The notes: generated by a model from the sequence alone, not told the origin. A DNA stretch of 64,000 bases from Myxacorys almedinensis A (GCF_010091945.1 NZ_WVIE01000010.1:124001-188000); one strand, 5' to 3'. Counted from the stretch's first letter, positions 27,389 to 38,398 are shown. Numbers and translations: made by a program.

Positions 27389-29356
27389 ATGTCTCAGCCA
27401 ACGATCGAGTCGATTCTCCAGGAAAACCGCTTGTTTCATCCCAGTGCAGAGTTTTCTCAAACCGCTCGGATTAAAAGCTTAGGCGAATATCGTGCCCTGT
27501 GCGATCGCGCCTCTGCCGATCCTCAAGCTTTTTGGGCAGACTTGGCGCGCCAAGAGTTGCATTGGTTCCAGCCGTGGGACAGCGTGTTGGATTGGAGCGA
27601 TCCGCCGTTTGCAAAATGGTTTACCCAGGGCAAGCTCAATCTTTCATATAACTGTTTAGATCGCCATCTGACGACCGATAAGCGCGACAAGCCCGCAATC
27701 GTGTGGGAAGGCGAGCCGGGGGATTCTAGAACGCTGACCTATGCCGAACTGCATCAAGACGTCTGCAAGTTTGCCAATGTTTTGAAAGATCTCGGTGTGC
27801 AAAAGGGCGATCGCGTGGGCATTTATATGCCGATGATCCCGGAAGCCGCGATCGCAATGTTAGCCTGTGCGCGCATTGGTGCGCCTCACTCGGTCGTGTT
27901 TGGAGGGTTTAGCGCCGAAGCCTTGCGCGATCGCTTGATTGATGTCGAAGCAAACGTGGTGATTACTGCCGATGGCGGATGGCGCAAAGATGCGATCGTG
28001 CCGCTCAAAGAACAGGTTGATACCGCCCTGAAAGATGCGCGGGTTGCAGTACACCATGTGCTGGTTGTCCAGCGCACCGGGCAAGCCACAGCAATGGAGC
28101 CAGGGCGCGATGTCTGGTGGCATGATCTAGCGCCCACCGCCTCTACCAACTGCCCCGCCGAACCCATGGACAGTGAAGATATGCTGTTTGTGCTGTACAC
28201 ATCGGGCAGCACAGGCAAACCGAAAGGTGTGGTGCATACCACAGGGGGATACAACCTTTACGCGCACATCACGACGCAGTGGATTTTTGATCTGCAAGAA
28301 AACGACGTGTATTGGTGTACGGCAGATGTAGGCTGGATTACAGGACATACCTACGTGGTCTATGGCGTTTTGTCGAACGGGGCAACGAGTGTGATGTACG
28401 AGGGTGCGCCTCGTGGTTCAAATCCGGGTTGCTTTTGGGATGTGATTGAGAAGCATCAGGTCAGCGTGTTTTACACGGCTCCGACGGCGATTCGTGCCTT
28501 TATCAAAATGGGCGACGAGCATCCCAAGGCGCGAGATTTATCGTCGTTGCGGTTGCTGGGCACAGTGGGCGAGCCAATTAATCCTGAAGCGTGGATGTGG
28601 TATCACACGGTCATCGGCGGAGAGCGCTGCCCGATCGTGGATACGTGGTGGCAAACCGAGACCGGGGGCATCATGATTACGGCGTTGCCCGGAGCGATTC
28701 CAACCAAACCTGGATCAGCGACGCTGCCGTTTCCAGGCATCCAAGCCGATGTGGTCGATCTCGAAGGAAATTCGGTTGGGGTCAATGAAGGCGGCTATTT
28801 GGCGGTGCGCTATCCGCATCCCGGCATGATGCGAACTATCTATGGCGACCCCGATCGCTTCCGCCGCACCTATTGGGAACATATTCCCCCCAAAGATGGC
28901 AACTACCTTTACTTTGCAGGCGACGGAGCGCGCCGCGACGAAGACGGCTATTTCTGGGTGATGGGCAGAGTTGATGATGTGATCAACTCTGCTGGGCACC
29001 GACTGGGCACGATGGAAATTGAGTCGGCGTTGGTGTCTCATCCTGCGGTGGCAGAAGCGGCGGTGGTCGGCAAGCCGGATGACATTAAGGGGGAAGACAT
29101 TGTGGCGTTTGTGACGCTAGAAGGAACCCATCAATCGAGTGAGGCGCTGGCAAAAGAGTTGAAGCAGCATGTGACGAAGGAGATTGGTGCGATCGCACGT
29201 CCGGGTGAAATCCGATTTGCGGAGGCGTTGCCCAAGACGCGATCGGGCAAAATCATGCGACGGTTGTTGCGCGATTTGGCAGCCGGGGCAGAGATTTCTG
29301 GGGATACATCAACCCTCGAAGATCGAGGGGTGTTAGAGAAATTGCGCGAGGGATAA
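27389..29356 (+). CDS. acs: Acetyl-CoA synthetase
   Basis: Acs activates acetate to acetyl-CoA through acetyl-AMP. From ATG 27389 the protein has 655 residues, the family length. Visible motifs are the P loop [20 protein letters not shown], the aryl/alkyl pocket and A5 motif [10 protein letters not shown], the hinge region [35 protein letters not shown], and the C-terminal [14 protein letters not shown] containing the Lys that is acetylated in homologues to switch activity off. An upstream in-frame TTG at 27353 is less likely. It is monocistronic, followed by a strong hairpin. Confidence 0.97.
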   Translation: MSQPTIESILQENRLFHPSAEFSQTARIKSLGEYRALCDRASADPQAFWADLARQELHWFQPWDSVLDWSDPPFAKWFTQGKLNLSYNCLDRHLTTDKRDKPAIVWEGEPGDSRTLTYAELHQDVCKFANVLKDLGVQKGDRVGIYMPMIPEAAIAMLACARIGAPHSVVFGGFSAEALRDRLIDVEANVVITADGGWRKDAIVPLKEQVDTALKDARVAVHHVLVVQRTGQATAMEPGRDVWWHDLAPTASTNCPAEPMDSEDMLFVLYTSGSTGKPKGVVHTTGGYNLYAHITTQWIFDLQENDVYWCTADVGWITGHTYVVYGVLSNGATSVMYEGAPRGSNPGCFWDVIEKHQVSVFYTAPTAIRAFIKMGDEHPKARDLSSLRLLGTVGEPINPEAWMWYHTVIGGERCPIVDTWWQTETGGIMITALPGAIPTKPGSATLPFPGIQADVVDLEGNSVGVNEGGYLAVRYPHPGMMRTIYGDPDRFRRTYWEHIPPKDGNYLYFAGDGARRDEDGYFWVMGRVDDVINSAGHRLGTMEIESALVSHPAVAEAAVVGKPDDIKGEDIVAFVTLEGTHQSSEALAKELKQHVTKEIGAIARPGEIRFAEALPKTRSGKIMRRLLRDLAAGAEISGDTSTLEDRGVLEKLREG

Positions 29357-29417
29357 AAAGGGAGGGCGCGCGATCGTAGAGCAAAAGATTGACGTGCGAT
29401 CGCGCTTTGCTAAAACG

Positions 29418-29451
29418 TTGTATCGATCGTGGGTAACTACGATCGATACAA
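29418..29451. terminator. Perfect 13-bp hairpin between convergent genes
   Basis: TTGTATCGATCGT and ACGATCGATACAA pair exactly around the loop GGGTAACT. It lies between the converging acs and copper-protein genes. Flanking A/T tracts (CTAAAAA on the right, CTAAAACG on the left) are short, so it may act in both directions, weakly, or protect 3' ends. Confidence 0.6.
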
Positions 29452-29469
29452 TCTAAAAATTTCAGCGCA

Positions 29470-29847
29470 TTACGCCATCGCCATTGACATTTGGCGGCAA
29501 GATGCAGCGCAACGACGACACATATCAGCACATGCTTTCATGGGAGTATCGGCACCGTCATCGCTATGACGATCGCAGTCTTGAGCACAGGCTTCGCAAA
29601 CTTCTGCACAAACGCCACAAAACCTTGCATGAAAATCAGAACTCCGCAACATAAAGTCAGCGCTGTTTTGGCAGCTTTGGGCGCAGTCCATCAGCAGCTT
29701 AATATGAGCAGGCTCAGCATGATGCCCACCTTTTTGCAGACAATAAGCAGTCGTATTTAAACAAATGCTGTGACAATCGAGGCAGTTTTGAATGCACTGC
29801 TGCACGTCTTGGCTAATTTGACTTAAGGTTAATTGTTGAATCGGCAT
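29470..29847 (-). CDS. Four-helix-bundle copper-binding protein (Csp/DUF326-like)
   Basis: A 125-residue protein with 16 Cys arranged along predicted helices in CxxC/CxxxC patterns: CIQNCLDCHSIC, CAQSC, CGVCAEVCEACAQDC, CADMCRRCAASC. This is the pattern of the copper-storage (Csp) and DUF326 four-helix-bundle proteins, whose core Cys bind many Cu(I) ions. There is no signal peptide, so storage in the cytosol (Csp3-like) is expected. The gene lies beside a broken efflux-adaptor gene read from the other strand, consistent with a former metal-resistance locus. A 21-bp dyad lies upstream. Confidence 0.92.
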   Translation of the reverse strand: MPIQQLTLSQISQDVQQCIQNCLDCHSICLNTTAYCLQKGGHHAEPAHIKLLMDCAQSCQNSADFMLRSSDFHARFCGVCAEVCEACAQDCDRHSDDGADTPMKACADMCRRCAASCRQMSMAMA

Positions 29848-29888
29848 AACCTGTCTCCTTTTAGCGAAATTGTTTGCTTGAGAATTGA

Positions 29889-29909
29889 CTCTTAGACTTA
29901 ACTTAAGAG
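29889..29909 (-). promoter_or_regulatory. Dyad upstream of the copper-protein gene
   Basis: CTCTTA-GACTTAACT-TAAGAG has 6-bp exact arms and lies 42-62 bp before the copper-protein ATG. It could be a metal-regulator operator, but no regulator gene is adjacent and it matches no site I can name. Confidence 0.3.
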
Positions 29910-29930
29910 AAGCGCTTTACGATCGCGCCC

Positions 29931-30119
29931 GTCTTTCGATGGGTACAGCAAAAAATTGCGGCGGCGGATATTCGACAAGCCCAAACCGAACTGAGCTTTT
30001 CTCAAGAACGCTACGATCAAGAGACCGAACTGACTAAAACCGGGGCATTGCCTCGCCGCAACGCGCTCGAATCCCAAACCAAATTAGCTAAATCACCCTC
30101 TCGTTATTGCCGAGGCTAA
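29931..30119 (+). pseudogene. Fragment of a metal-efflux membrane-fusion (HlyD/CusB-type) gene
   Basis: One plus-strand frame of 62 codons, ending at TAA 30117-30119, reads QQKIAAADIRQAQTELSFSQ followed by ERYDQETELTKTGALPRRNA and LESQTKLA. This is the coiled-coil hairpin of RND efflux adaptor proteins (CusB/CzcB type). There is no start codon, no lipoyl domain before it and no beta-barrel after it. The last residues (KSPSRYCRG) are off-family, so the gene is broken at both ends. Its position beside a copper-binding gene suggests a lost copper/cation efflux operon. Confidence 0.65.
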
Positions 30120-30123
30120 TAGC

Positions 30124-31587
30124 ATGAGATCTGGTCAGTGGTATGAAAAATTACAGCACATTTGGCAACGATCGAACTTAGCCCTGATCGGCTTAGGATT
30201 GCTGGCGGTCTGTCTAGGGTTTATTGTTTCAAACTGGGCGCTTCAATCAAACTTAATTCGCTCTCGCAACCACAAAGTCACGCTCAGTTTTGTCGTTCCC
30301 AACGATGTCGCAATGCAGTGGCAATCCCTGATTGATGAGTTTGAAACCATTCACCCCAACATTGCGATCGATTTGGTCAATCTTCGTGACCAGAACGCCA
30401 TTAAACCGCAAGATTCTAGAGCCGTCAAAAAGCGATACATCGATTCATTCACATCCCAGGGAGAGGCTGCCTACGACCTGGTTTTTATGGATGTTATTTG
30501 GGTTCCCGAATTTGCCGAGAATCGATGGATACTAGAGTTACCAATACCTCCCGGCGATCCGGAGTTGAGGAAATTTCTCAATGATGATGTCAAGGGTGGA
30601 ACCTATGAACATAAGCTCTATCGCATGCCTCTGCGCTCCGATGTTGGCTGGCTCTATTACCGTGCTGATCTACTCAAGGAAGCAGGATTGAAGCCACCAG
30701 AAACGTTTGAGGAATTAATCAATATTTCTCAGGCACTCAAAGCTAAATTTGAAGACAAAGGACTGCGTTGGGGGTATCTCTGGCAAGGACGACAAGCAGA
30801 AGCACTGGTCGCGATGTTTGTTGAGGTTCTCCACGGGCATGGCGGTTTTTGGATTAATTCTGAAACCTTAGAAGTGGGACTCGACCGACCTGAAGCGATC
30901 GCAGCCGTGCAATTTCTACACCGCACCATGTTGGATGAGCACCCCATTTCCCCTAAAACCCTCACAACCTATCGCGAAGACGAAACGCTCAAGCTCTTTC
31001 TAGAAGGGAACGCCGCCTTTTTGCGAAACTGGTCGTATGTTCTACCACGAGCCAATTTAACGGATTCTGGTATTCGCAACAAAATCGGTGTGAAACCGAT
31101 GGTGCATGCACCCGGTTATACGAGTGGAGGCTGTCAAGGGGGATGGGGATTGGGAATTGCTGAAAGAACGCAGCATTTCAAAGAAGCTTGGGAGGCAGTT
31201 CGATTTTTTACAAGTGCAGCCGCGCAGCGCAAACTCTATCTTGCAGCAAGCGATGGATTACCGGCTCGGCGAGAACTGTTCAAGGATTCACAACTGGTTA
31301 AGCGCTACAGTCACTATCCAGCAATCCTCAACTTTTTTGAACATCAAAAGCCGCACCCAGTCGTTTTACGTCCTGCTGTCCCTCAGTACGCCAAAGCAAC
31401 TTGCATTTTACAAAAATATCTTCACAGTGCTCTGACTCAAGAAAATCCGGAGATCGAAAAGAAAATGCAAGACGCTGCTAGAGAGACTCGGATTTTACTC
31501 AAGATGAGCGATAGTAGACCAAATGAGGACTGTCTTTTTGACGATCGTCGGCAGACTGCTATCAATCAAGGGCAAATCTCTCGATAG
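30124..31587 (+). CDS. ABC-type sugar-like extracellular solute-binding protein (orphan)
   Basis: A 487-residue family 1 solute-binding protein with one N-terminal membrane anchor (about 20-42; [22 protein letters not shown]) and no lipobox Cys, so it would be tethered to the membrane. Typical segments are [82 protein letters not shown] and [14 protein letters not shown]. Such proteins deliver oligosaccharides or polyols to MalFG-like permeases, but no permease or ATPase gene is near. Its 3' end overlaps the converging WD40 gene by 22 bp. The odd C-terminal tail after about 450 is charged. Confidence 0.9.
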   Translation: MRSGQWYEKLQHIWQRSNLALIGLGLLAVCLGFIVSNWALQSNLIRSRNHKVTLSFVVPNDVAMQWQSLIDEFETIHPNIAIDLVNLRDQNAIKPQDSRAVKKRYIDSFTSQGEAAYDLVFMDVIWVPEFAENRWILELPIPPGDPELRKFLNDDVKGGTYEHKLYRMPLRSDVGWLYYRADLLKEAGLKPPETFEELINISQALKAKFEDKGLRWGYLWQGRQAEALVAMFVEVLHGHGGFWINSETLEVGLDRPEAIAAVQFLHRTMLDEHPISPKTLTTYREDETLKLFLEGNAAFLRNWSYVLPRANLTDSGIRNKIGVKPMVHAPGYTSGGCQGGWGLGIAERTQHFKEAWEAVRFFTSAAAQRKLYLAASDGLPARRELFKDSQLVKRYSHYPAILNFFEHQKPHPVVLRPAVPQYAKATCILQKYLHSALTQENPEIEKKMQDAARETRILLKMSDSRPNEDCLFDDRRQTAINQGQISR

Positions 31588-34500
31588 TTTTCATTGCTGA
31601 GGTAGCGCTTCCATTCTTTCTGGGTGAGGTTCTCAGCGATGTGTTTACATGCATTACGCTGCAAATCGTCAAATTGCCAAGTCCACACCTTTGCCGTTGC
31701 ATCTGAACTGGCGGTAGCAATTTTCTGATCGTCTTGTGGCTTAAAGGTAACCGCGTTCACAGGTTTTGCATGGTCTAGACGGACAACTTCCTGACTGCTC
31801 GATCTCTTCCAGACTCTGGCTGTTCTATCATCACTTGCTGTTGCCACAAATTGGTCGTCCGAGCTAAATGCGATCGCATTGACTTTACCATCGTGGCTCA
31901 ATGCCGCAGGGGTTTTGTTCTGACACGGCTTGATAGTCCACACACGCCCCTTACTGTCTAAGCTACCGGTGGCTAAATAGTGTTCATTGTGGCTAAATGC
32001 GATCGCAATCACGCCCCCATCGTGTTGTAGTGCTGCACACTGTTGACTCCCATCTTTCTGAAAGACTTTTGCTTTATTGTCATCACTCGCCGTCGCAATC
32101 AAGTTGCCCTGCAAACTAAACGTCACCGCATTGATTTTACTTTCATGATTCCAGTTTGCCAAACGTCGCTGGGTTACCACATCCCATAACGTTGCTGTGT
32201 TATCTGCAGATGCTACCACGAGTTGCGAGCCATCAGGACTCAACGCGATCGCTTCTACCGAACTCTCTGAAGGAAACTGCCGAACCGAATCATCATCCCC
32301 TGTCATCGCGGCTTTGGGGCTAGAAGTAAACTGATGATTATGAGGGACTTTCCAAACCCGTACTATATTATCATCGCTCGCAGTAGCAAAGAATTGGTTA
32401 TCCTGGCTAAAGGTTGTGAACTGATTAACACTCCGGTTCTGACTGATTTCTACAAGCGCAGAGTGACCGCTATTGGTCTGCCAGAACTGCACGGTTGTTT
32501 TCGCTTGGCTCGGAGCAGAACTCGATAAGGCGCTGAGTTGCCCATCCGGGCTGAGCGCAGTTGCTTCAGAGTTGGGCGCTGTGCTCATCGCAGGTATAGC
32601 ACTTTTAAACTTTGTTCGCTGACTGAAAGCCTTTTGCTGAGGATCTGTTGTTTGCCAAACTTGCAAACTACGTTGCACTATGGATTGATGTGTGGATTGA
32701 TGTGTGGATTGATCTAGACTTGCAGTGACCATTCGATCGCCTTGGGAGTTAAACGCTACAGCGGTCACAGCACCATCGTGGGTTAGACGAGTCACCGCTG
32801 CATTATCCCTAATTTTCCACAAGCGGGCTTTATTATCCAAACTTGCTGTTGCAATCAGGGTCTCGTTTTCTAAACTTGGGCTAAAGACGACAGCACTAAC
32901 AAAGTCCTGATGGGGAATGTAAGCGATCGATTTGCCACTCGCGATGTCCCAAACTCTCACAATTTTATTTGTACTGGCAGTAGCGATCCATCGGCTGTTA
33001 TGGCTCAGTGATACCGCCGTTACCGCTTGCTCATGGGGGAAGGTTATGAGTGGGCGATCGCTGCCTATCTCCCATATCGCGGCAGTCTTATCTAAACTAG
33101 CCGTTGCGACAACCGTTCCATCTGCACTAAAGGCGACATCAAGAATTGCGCCTTTATGCTCCATCAACTGCCCAACTGGGGTTCCGCTAGCTGTCTCCCA
33201 GACGTGAGCCGTCCCATCAGCACTGGCGGTCACAATTAGCCTTCCATCGGGGCTAAAGGCTAGAGAAGTAACGCTATTTCCTCGGTTGAGAGACGCGATG
33301 CGCTTGCCGGTTGCGACCTCCCAAATGTGAGCAGTGATCCGATCTTCAATGGGTTGATTGAGATGAGTCATATCAACAGTTGCGATCGCAAGAAGCTTGC
33401 TATCAGGACTAAATGCGATCGCAGTGATATAAGCCGAAAGCTCTAAGCGTCTGAGTAGTTTCCAGCTTTTAGCATCGCGGATCTCAAGGGTATTATCGTG
33501 CGCGATCGCAATCAAGTTAGCTTCATCCTCCAAGCTAAAAGCAACCGCATTTGCTTTCCCAATTTTCTTGAAATCATTCACCTTGCCCCCTGCGATAGTC
33601 CCCCTTTTTGCCATACCGTCTACGCTAGTGGAGACCAGATATTGCCCGGTGCGGCTAAAGGCAACCGTTTCTACATCATCTTGGTGTTCTACAGTGTTGA
33701 GCAAACGAGGTAGAGCATCTAATCGATGATATAAAACATGTACCGCATCGGCAGAGAAACGGTTCTGATGCTTAAATTGTTGCATTGCTTCCAATGCCAG
33801 AAGCGTACTGATGCGCGGATTACTAGCGACCTGAGCTTGGTTTACAAGTCGATCGGCTTGCAGGCGCTCAGTTTGTTGTTTTGCTTCTTGCCATCGATTG
33901 CCAACAAACATAAGACTGAGCACTAGAATAATCAGCAGAACAACGTAAATAAATCGTCTGGTTAGTTGCTGAGTTAACCGCTTGATCTTTCGTCGATTCA
34001 GCTTGTTTGCGCTGGTCGTTAAAAATTGCTGGTCTTCATTGCTGAGATGTTTGTCTTTTGCCCATTCCATGGCGTCTTGGAATGCTGTCTCATCCAAAAG
34101 CCAAGCCTCATCCTGGCAGCCAGAGGCAAACCAATTTGCTAACGCATCACCATAGAGACGACGCTTCTTGACTAGCTCCTCCGCCACCCAAGCTGAGTTA
34201 AACACCTCCCGATAAATCCGGTTATAAATGCTTAATTGATGATGTTGTTCTACCACTAACCCAGAGAGACATAGTTTCATTTGTTCTGGGCTGTGATCCG
34301 CAGCAATCTCTTGCTGACGTAAAATTTGTTGGTATAGCCCTAGCAGAAAACAAGCTTGCTGATCGTTGACCAGAATGCGATCGCGAATATGGCTCAAATG
34401 ACCTTTTTCATCCCGAAATTCCCAGTTTTGCAAGATGTGCGATCGCACAAGATTTTCAACCGCCTCCGCTTCATTGCCTGCTGGAATGAAGTCTTGACTC

Positions 34501-35333
34501 ATCTGGATCAACGCACAAAGCCGCTGGGTCAGAAAAGGTTGTCCATTTGTCCACTCCAAAACCTGTCTCAAAACAGCTTCAGGATCGCCCACTCTGTTGA
34601 TCAAACCCTTTGCTAACGGTTTGGCTTCCTCAAACCGAAACCCTGCAAGGTGGATGGCGTGACCAATGTTGAAAGGAGTAAATTGTTTATCTTGAATGAG
34701 ATCTGAAGGGGTCGCCACTCCGAACAGGGCGAAGGTCAGGCGACGATACTCTGGAAAATCGGCGCGGCGGTTGTAACAAGCTCGAATCAGGGCAAAAAAG
34801 TCATCTACTCGAAACTGTAGGCTGAGAACACTATCAATTTCGTCAACAAATAGCACAATGTTCTCCGGTACAGTTGCTAAGAGTACCTCTTCAATAAAAT
34901 TACTCAATCGTTTGACTGGAGAAAGCGCTTTGCGTTCAGTCCACCAGCTTAAATCGACTCCCAAATCGAACTGGGTTACGAGTTCATCAAAGGTATCGGC
35001 ATACCACTGCTCTGGCTGACTCTTAGTATCACGAACTGAAAAATCGAGTACGCCGCAGGATGTTCCGATCGCACTTAATCGACTTTCCATTTGCACTCGT
35101 AGGCTAGATTTTCCAGTCTGCCGAGAATTTAGCACATAGCAGAACTTTCCAGCCGTCAGTGCTTCATAGAGATCATGATCTGCTTGGCGCGTGACATAGC
35201 TGCTAGCATCAGAAAAGAGTGTGCCACCAACAATGTAGCGATAGGTTGAGTAATAGGTCATTCCTCTATTGAAGTAAGGGGCTGTATTAGATAAACCATC
35301 TCTAGATGATCTAATGAGACGAGATGATCTCAT
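31566..35333 (-). CDS. AAA-like NTPase fused to a membrane segment and WD40 propellers
   Basis: A 1255-residue protein. An AAA-like (AAA_35 type) NTPase domain covers about 30-420, with Walker A SRQTGKS at 70-76 and Walker [11 protein letters not shown] at about 160-169. Then comes one transmembrane helix at about 458-480 ([18 protein letters not shown]), a helical stretch, and about 15 WD40 repeats from 545 to 1235 (for example [26 protein letters not shown]), enough for two propellers. The start ATG overlaps the stop of the upstream HTH-AAA gene (ATGA). ATG 35261 (MTYYSTYRY) is an alternative start without coupling. Domain order is that of STAND-like signalling NTPases. The ligand is unknown. 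Confidence 0.88.
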   Translation of the reverse strand: MRSSRLIRSSRDGLSNTAPYFNRGMTYYSTYRYIVGGTLFSDASSYVTRQADHDLYEALTAGKFCYVLNSRQTGKSSLRVQMESRLSAIGTSCGVLDFSVRDTKSQPEQWYADTFDELVTQFDLGVDLSWWTERKALSPVKRLSNFIEEVLLATVPENIVLFVDEIDSVLSLQFRVDDFFALIRACYNRRADFPEYRRLTFALFGVATPSDLIQDKQFTPFNIGHAIHLAGFRFEEAKPLAKGLINRVGDPEAVLRQVLEWTNGQPFLTQRLCALIQMSQDFIPAGNEAEAVENLVRSHILQNWEFRDEKGHLSHIRDRILVNDQQACFLLGLYQQILRQQEIAADHSPEQMKLCLSGLVVEQHHQLSIYNRIYREVFNSAWVAEELVKKRRLYGDALANWFASGCQDEAWLLDETAFQDAMEWAKDKHLSNEDQQFLTTSANKLNRRKIKRLTQQLTRRFIYVVLLIILVLSLMFVGNRWQEAKQQTERLQADRLVNQAQVASNPRISTLLALEAMQQFKHQNRFSADAVHVLYHRLDALPRLLNTVEHQDDVETVAFSRTGQYLVSTSVDGMAKRGTIAGGKVNDFKKIGKANAVAFSLEDEANLIAIAHDNTLEIRDAKSWKLLRRLELSAYITAIAFSPDSKLLAIATVDMTHLNQPIEDRITAHIWEVATGKRIASLNRGNSVTSLAFSPDGRLIVTASADGTAHVWETASGTPVGQLMEHKGAILDVAFSADGTVVATASLDKTAAIWEIGSDRPLITFPHEQAVTAVSLSHNSRWIATASTNKIVRVWDIASGKSIAYIPHQDFVSAVVFSPSLENETLIATASLDNKARLWKIRDNAAVTRLTHDGAVTAVAFNSQGDRMVTASLDQSTHQSTHQSIVQRSLQVWQTTDPQQKAFSQRTKFKSAIPAMSTAPNSEATALSPDGQLSALSSSAPSQAKTTVQFWQTNSGHSALVEISQNRSVNQFTTFSQDNQFFATASDDNIVRVWKVPHNHQFTSSPKAAMTGDDDSVRQFPSESSVEAIALSPDGSQLVVASADNTATLWDVVTQRRLANWNHESKINAVTFSLQGNLIATASDDNKAKVFQKDGSQQCAALQHDGGVIAIAFSHNEHYLATGSLDSKGRVWTIKPCQNKTPAALSHDGKVNAIAFSSDDQFVATASDDRTARVWKRSSSQEVVRLDHAKPVNAVTFKPQDDQKIATASSDATAKVWTWQFDDLQRNACKHIAENLTQKEWKRYLSNENYREICP

Positions 35334-36610
35334 AAACGATCGCGAAAATAGCGGCGGTATAATTCACAAGATGGCACGACGCCCTTTTCCTCTACCTCAA
35401 CCAATCCCATACCGTATAGCTGAAACACAAAAGCAGGTTCAACCCTGGTTGGAACCGTCGAATTTACAATGCTCTTGAACGCCATTGCTAAATTTGAATT
35501 CTGTTGAAGTGTGCTTAAAAGCTCCCCTAAGTAGTTATGATAAGGACCAATTTCTGTTGCTGCACTGTGCAAAAACTGCTCTAGCGACATTTCTGGATGC
35601 AGTTTCAGGTAATCAAGTGCTTCATGAATCAGATACGGATTCCCCCCAATTAACTCCATCATCTGTTTGATCTGATCCGCTTGCCAATCCACTGCATACC
35701 GCTGAACTAATTCTGCCGCTTCCCTCAGATAAAAGGTTCGCAAGGAAAAGACAGTTCCAACATTCGCCAGCGGAGAGTAATTAATATCAAGCGCGCCGTA
35801 AATATCTGTAGAGTGGACAATCACGAGCCGCAGATTCCGCCAAGCGCTACCGCGAACCCGTCTAGCCCTGTCATACCAACTTCTAAGTAATTTACAAAAG
35901 TCATCGGCAATGTCGTGCTGTTCAAAAACCAGATCTACATCGTCTAAAACAAGCACCAAAGGCGTGTCAAGCCCCGACCATAGACAAGTTTCAAAATAAT
36001 TTGTGCAGTTGCTATTATTCCCCAGGTCAGCTTGCCACTTTTCCTCTAATTGGTTGGGTCGTTCTAAACTGTTCCCAACACTAATGCAGAACCACTTCAA
36101 GAACGTTTGCAAGTCTGCGAAAACAGCGCGATCGGCATCTCGAAAACTCAACGTTACTGACTGATAGCACTTCGCTTGTCCTTGGTTTAATAGGTGTTCA
36201 ACAAACCAGGTTTTGCCCATGCGATGGGGCGCTTTGACCCGAACTAAAGCGCTTGATTGCGAAAAAATGGTGTCATAGCATTGAGCTTCAAAGGGGGGAC
36301 GCTCTACATAAGAGTCTGACGGTCGCTGATGATCATTCGGTTCAATCAGATCGGCAAGTTGTAATTCTAAAAATCGAGCGATTGCTTCAGCAGAGTCCCT
36401 TCTCACATTGACCCCTCTCAAAAGTCGCTTCAAGGTATCAATGCTGATCCCCGCCTGCACTGCCAACTCCTCTCGTGTGTAGCTCAGATCCAAGTGTTGC
36501 TCTCTGCGTTGCTGCCGCTCCCGTAAAATTCTGTCGCGCACGCGATCGCGCACCCGTCGGATGCCTTGTGCAGTCGCTTGAACACTATCGGTTTCGCGTT
36601 TTTTCGACAT
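35330..36610 (-). CDS. HTH plus AAA-like NTPase regulator
   Basis: A 426-residue protein. A basic N-terminus is followed by an XRE/lambda-repressor-like HTH at about 44-70 ([23 protein letters not shown]) and an AAA_35-like NTPase: Walker A APHRMGKT at 127-134, Walker [10 protein letters not shown] at 218-226. The C-terminus holds a winged-helix-like region ([12 protein letters not shown]...[27 protein letters not shown]) typical of ATPases that read DNA or partner state. It shares the NTPase type with the downstream protein, to which it is translationally coupled by a 4-bp ATGA overlap, so the two are likely made in fixed ratio. Its own 5' end is duplicated 1.6 kb upstream. Confidence 0.85.
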   Translation of the reverse strand: MSKKRETDSVQATAQGIRRVRDRVRDRILRERQQRREQHLDLSYTREELAVQAGISIDTLKRLLRGVNVRRDSAEAIARFLELQLADLIEPNDHQRPSDSYVERPPFEAQCYDTIFSQSSALVRVKAPHRMGKTWFVEHLLNQGQAKCYQSVTLSFRDADRAVFADLQTFLKWFCISVGNSLERPNQLEEKWQADLGNNSNCTNYFETCLWSGLDTPLVLVLDDVDLVFEQHDIADDFCKLLRSWYDRARRVRGSAWRNLRLVIVHSTDIYGALDINYSPLANVGTVFSLRTFYLREAAELVQRYAVDWQADQIKQMMELIGGNPYLIHEALDYLKLHPEMSLEQFLHSAATEIGPYHNYLGELLSTLQQNSNLAMAFKSIVNSTVPTRVEPAFVFQLYGMGLVEVEEKGVVPSCELYRRYFRDRL

Positions 36611-36636
36611 CGCTTACACCCTAGAAAGTATCTACT
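36578..36636 (-). repeat. Duplicated 5' end of the HTH-AAA gene, functional copy
   Basis: This stretch covers the first 11 codons of the HTH-AAA gene and about 26 bp upstream. It matches 38158-38216 in the same orientation with about six differences in 59 bp and no gaps. It contains the shared upstream block AGTAGATACT...CTAGGGTGT. Confidence 0.85.
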
Positions 36637-37061
36637 CTTTAGTTTAAGAGTCGAGAGCGATTCGACAAGAGCAGATGGCGAAACTTAACTGCACCTTGAC
36701 GGCACAGATCTATTTTTAAATGCACAACATTGCTCCTCTCCCAGCCTATTGCATTGACCTATGAGGTGATCGCTGTCTTGTTATCGTGGATTACCTTTTA
36801 AGTGCGATCGCTGATCTTCCGTCAATTTGCAAAAAGGTTAAGCGATTTGGATAGTTCAATGCGCGCTGCTTTGCAGATACCGCAAGGGTCGCACTGCGCT
36901 GAGAGAAACCAGATATTACTACAAGCACGATCGCTGCTCGTCAAGTTTCTGAAGTGCGATCGCTAAAGTTCAGAGATCTCACAATGATGGCGTTGTTAGA
37001 ACATTTGTGAGTCTCTTTGTGTTTGTAGTACACTCGCTCAGATGTGTTGAGTGCGAGTGAT
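36611..37061. other. Divergent spacer between the HTH-AAA and Rpn genes
   Basis: A 451-bp spacer with both promoters. It contains several GCGATCGC-like HIP1 sites (for example 36807, 36957) but no open frame I can support. The first 26 bp belong to the duplicated promoter block. Confidence 0.5.
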
Positions 37062-37937
37062 ATGCGGCGTGATCCAATTTTTTATCAGATGTTCCAACGA
37101 TCTCCCCAATTGCTGTTTGATTTGCTTGGATCTCGACCGAGTAATGCCGATGACTATCGCTTTGATTCGGTAGGGGTGAAGGAACCCAAATTTGAGATTG
37201 ATGGCGTGTTTCTGCCGCCAAAGTCAGAGCCGGGAACGGTCTATTTCTGTGAAGTGCAGATGCAAAAGGACGAAAAGCTTTATGAGCGGCTATTTGGCGA
37301 ATCGTTGCTGTATTTTTACCGCAATAGTGAGCGGTTTTCGGATTGGCAAGCGGTGGTAATTTATCCGTCCCGGAGCATTGAGCAAAGCAAAGTCTATCCG
37401 CATCGCTCTCTGTTGAATGGAGAACAAGTTCATCGGATCTACCTGGATGAATTGGGCGATGTGGAAGTGTTACCTGTAACCGTTGCGGCGACTGTATTGA
37501 CAATCGTAGAAGAGGAGGAAGCTCCGGAGTTAGCGCGGTCTTTGTTGGCGAGAACGGAGCAAGAGGAACTCACGGATCAAGAAAGAACAAACCTCATCGA
37601 TATTGTGACCTCTATAATGGTCTATAAGTTTACTAACTTAAGTCGTCGGGAGATTCGAGCCATGCTAGGACTAGATTTTACTCAAGAGCCACGCGCGATT
37701 CGGGAGGCAAAGGAAGAAGGACGAGAAGAAGGACGGGAAGAAGGACGGTCTCTGATCCTACGCTTACTCACGAAAAAGGTGGGCGAATTGGATGAATCGA
37801 GGCGCGACCCCTCGCGGGTATCTCTTCGAGATCGCGTTCTGGCATTATCCTTTGACCAACTCGAATTACTGAGTGAAGCATTGTTAGATTTCTCTACGAT
37901 CGCGGATCTGGAAGCTTGGTTTGCTGAACACGCTTAG
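37062..37937 (+). CDS. Rpn-family (DUF2887) putative nuclease/transposase-like protein
   Basis: A 291-residue protein from ATG 37062 (MRRDPIFYQMFQRSPQLLFDLLG), the standard start of DUF2887; an in-frame TTG at 37044 is less likely. The PD-(D/E)XK nuclease core is visible as FEIDGVFLPP...TVYFCEVQMQKD (Asp, Glu and Gln in the positions of the metal site). Near the C-terminus is the charged KEEGREEGREEGRS segment characteristic of the family. Related Rpn proteins are DNA nucleases that raise recombination and, in some cases, act as phage defence. It is flanked by direct repeats formed from the neighbouring gene's 5' end. Confidence 0.92.
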   Translation: MRRDPIFYQMFQRSPQLLFDLLGSRPSNADDYRFDSVGVKEPKFEIDGVFLPPKSEPGTVYFCEVQMQKDEKLYERLFGESLLYFYRNSERFSDWQAVVIYPSRSIEQSKVYPHRSLLNGEQVHRIYLDELGDVEVLPVTVAATVLTIVEEEEAPELARSLLARTEQEELTDQERTNLIDIVTSIMVYKFTNLSRREIRAMLGLDFTQEPRAIREAKEEGREEGREEGRSLILRLLTKKVGELDESRRDPSRVSLRDRVLALSFDQLELLSEALLDFSTIADLEAWFAEHA

Positions 37938-38157
37938 GGCAACTGCGGATGATCTTCCAACCGCGATCGAGTTTCTGCTATCGCTGAACATTCCTCAAAG
38001 TGCGATCGCGCATCTGAAAATTATCAATCCGCACGCTCAGACCATCGCGCAAGTCAATCTCTCGCAGATACCCCTGAGCCAGCCAAGTCAATTGTTAAAG
38101 TTTGGTTAGCTGAACGGCTTGAGCGAGTCAGTTCTATCAGGAATTTGTAGAGGTCAT

Positions 38158-38216
38158 CTGAACATTATCGGTTTCACGTTTTCTCGACATCGCTCACACC
38201 CTAGAGAGTATCTACT
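38158..38216 (-). repeat. Duplicated 5' end of the HTH-AAA gene, remnant copy
   Basis: On the minus strand this contains ATG at 38190 and codons MSRKRETDNVQ, against [11 protein letters not shown] of the intact gene, plus the same upstream block. After about 11 codons the similarity ends, so this is the stub of a lost paralogue or one side of a duplication. Confidence 0.85.
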
Positions 38217-38370
38217 TTCTACGCATACCCTTAGTCTAACAAAAGTGCAAAACACCCTTTAGGTAATTTAAGGTTTGTTGCCAAGGCAAAGTTTTAAAGT
38301 TAACTGATTCATACCCTTATCCAGCAATGCCCATCAGTTTTACCCAACCGACGAACTGGTGTAAATAACA

Positions 38371-38398
38371 ATGAGCTAAGTCTTATGAGCTAAGTCTT
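38371..38398. repeat. Tandem duplication, 14 bp x 2
   Basis: ATGAGCTAAGTCTT occurs twice without a gap, ending 14 bp beyond the stop of the minus-strand ruvA. Confidence 0.9.

Noticed and set aside
37921-38109. 62-codon frame after the Rpn gene
   Set aside because: It overlaps the end of Rpn, starts with TTG without a ribosome site and resembles nothing; kept only as a comment in the spacer entry.
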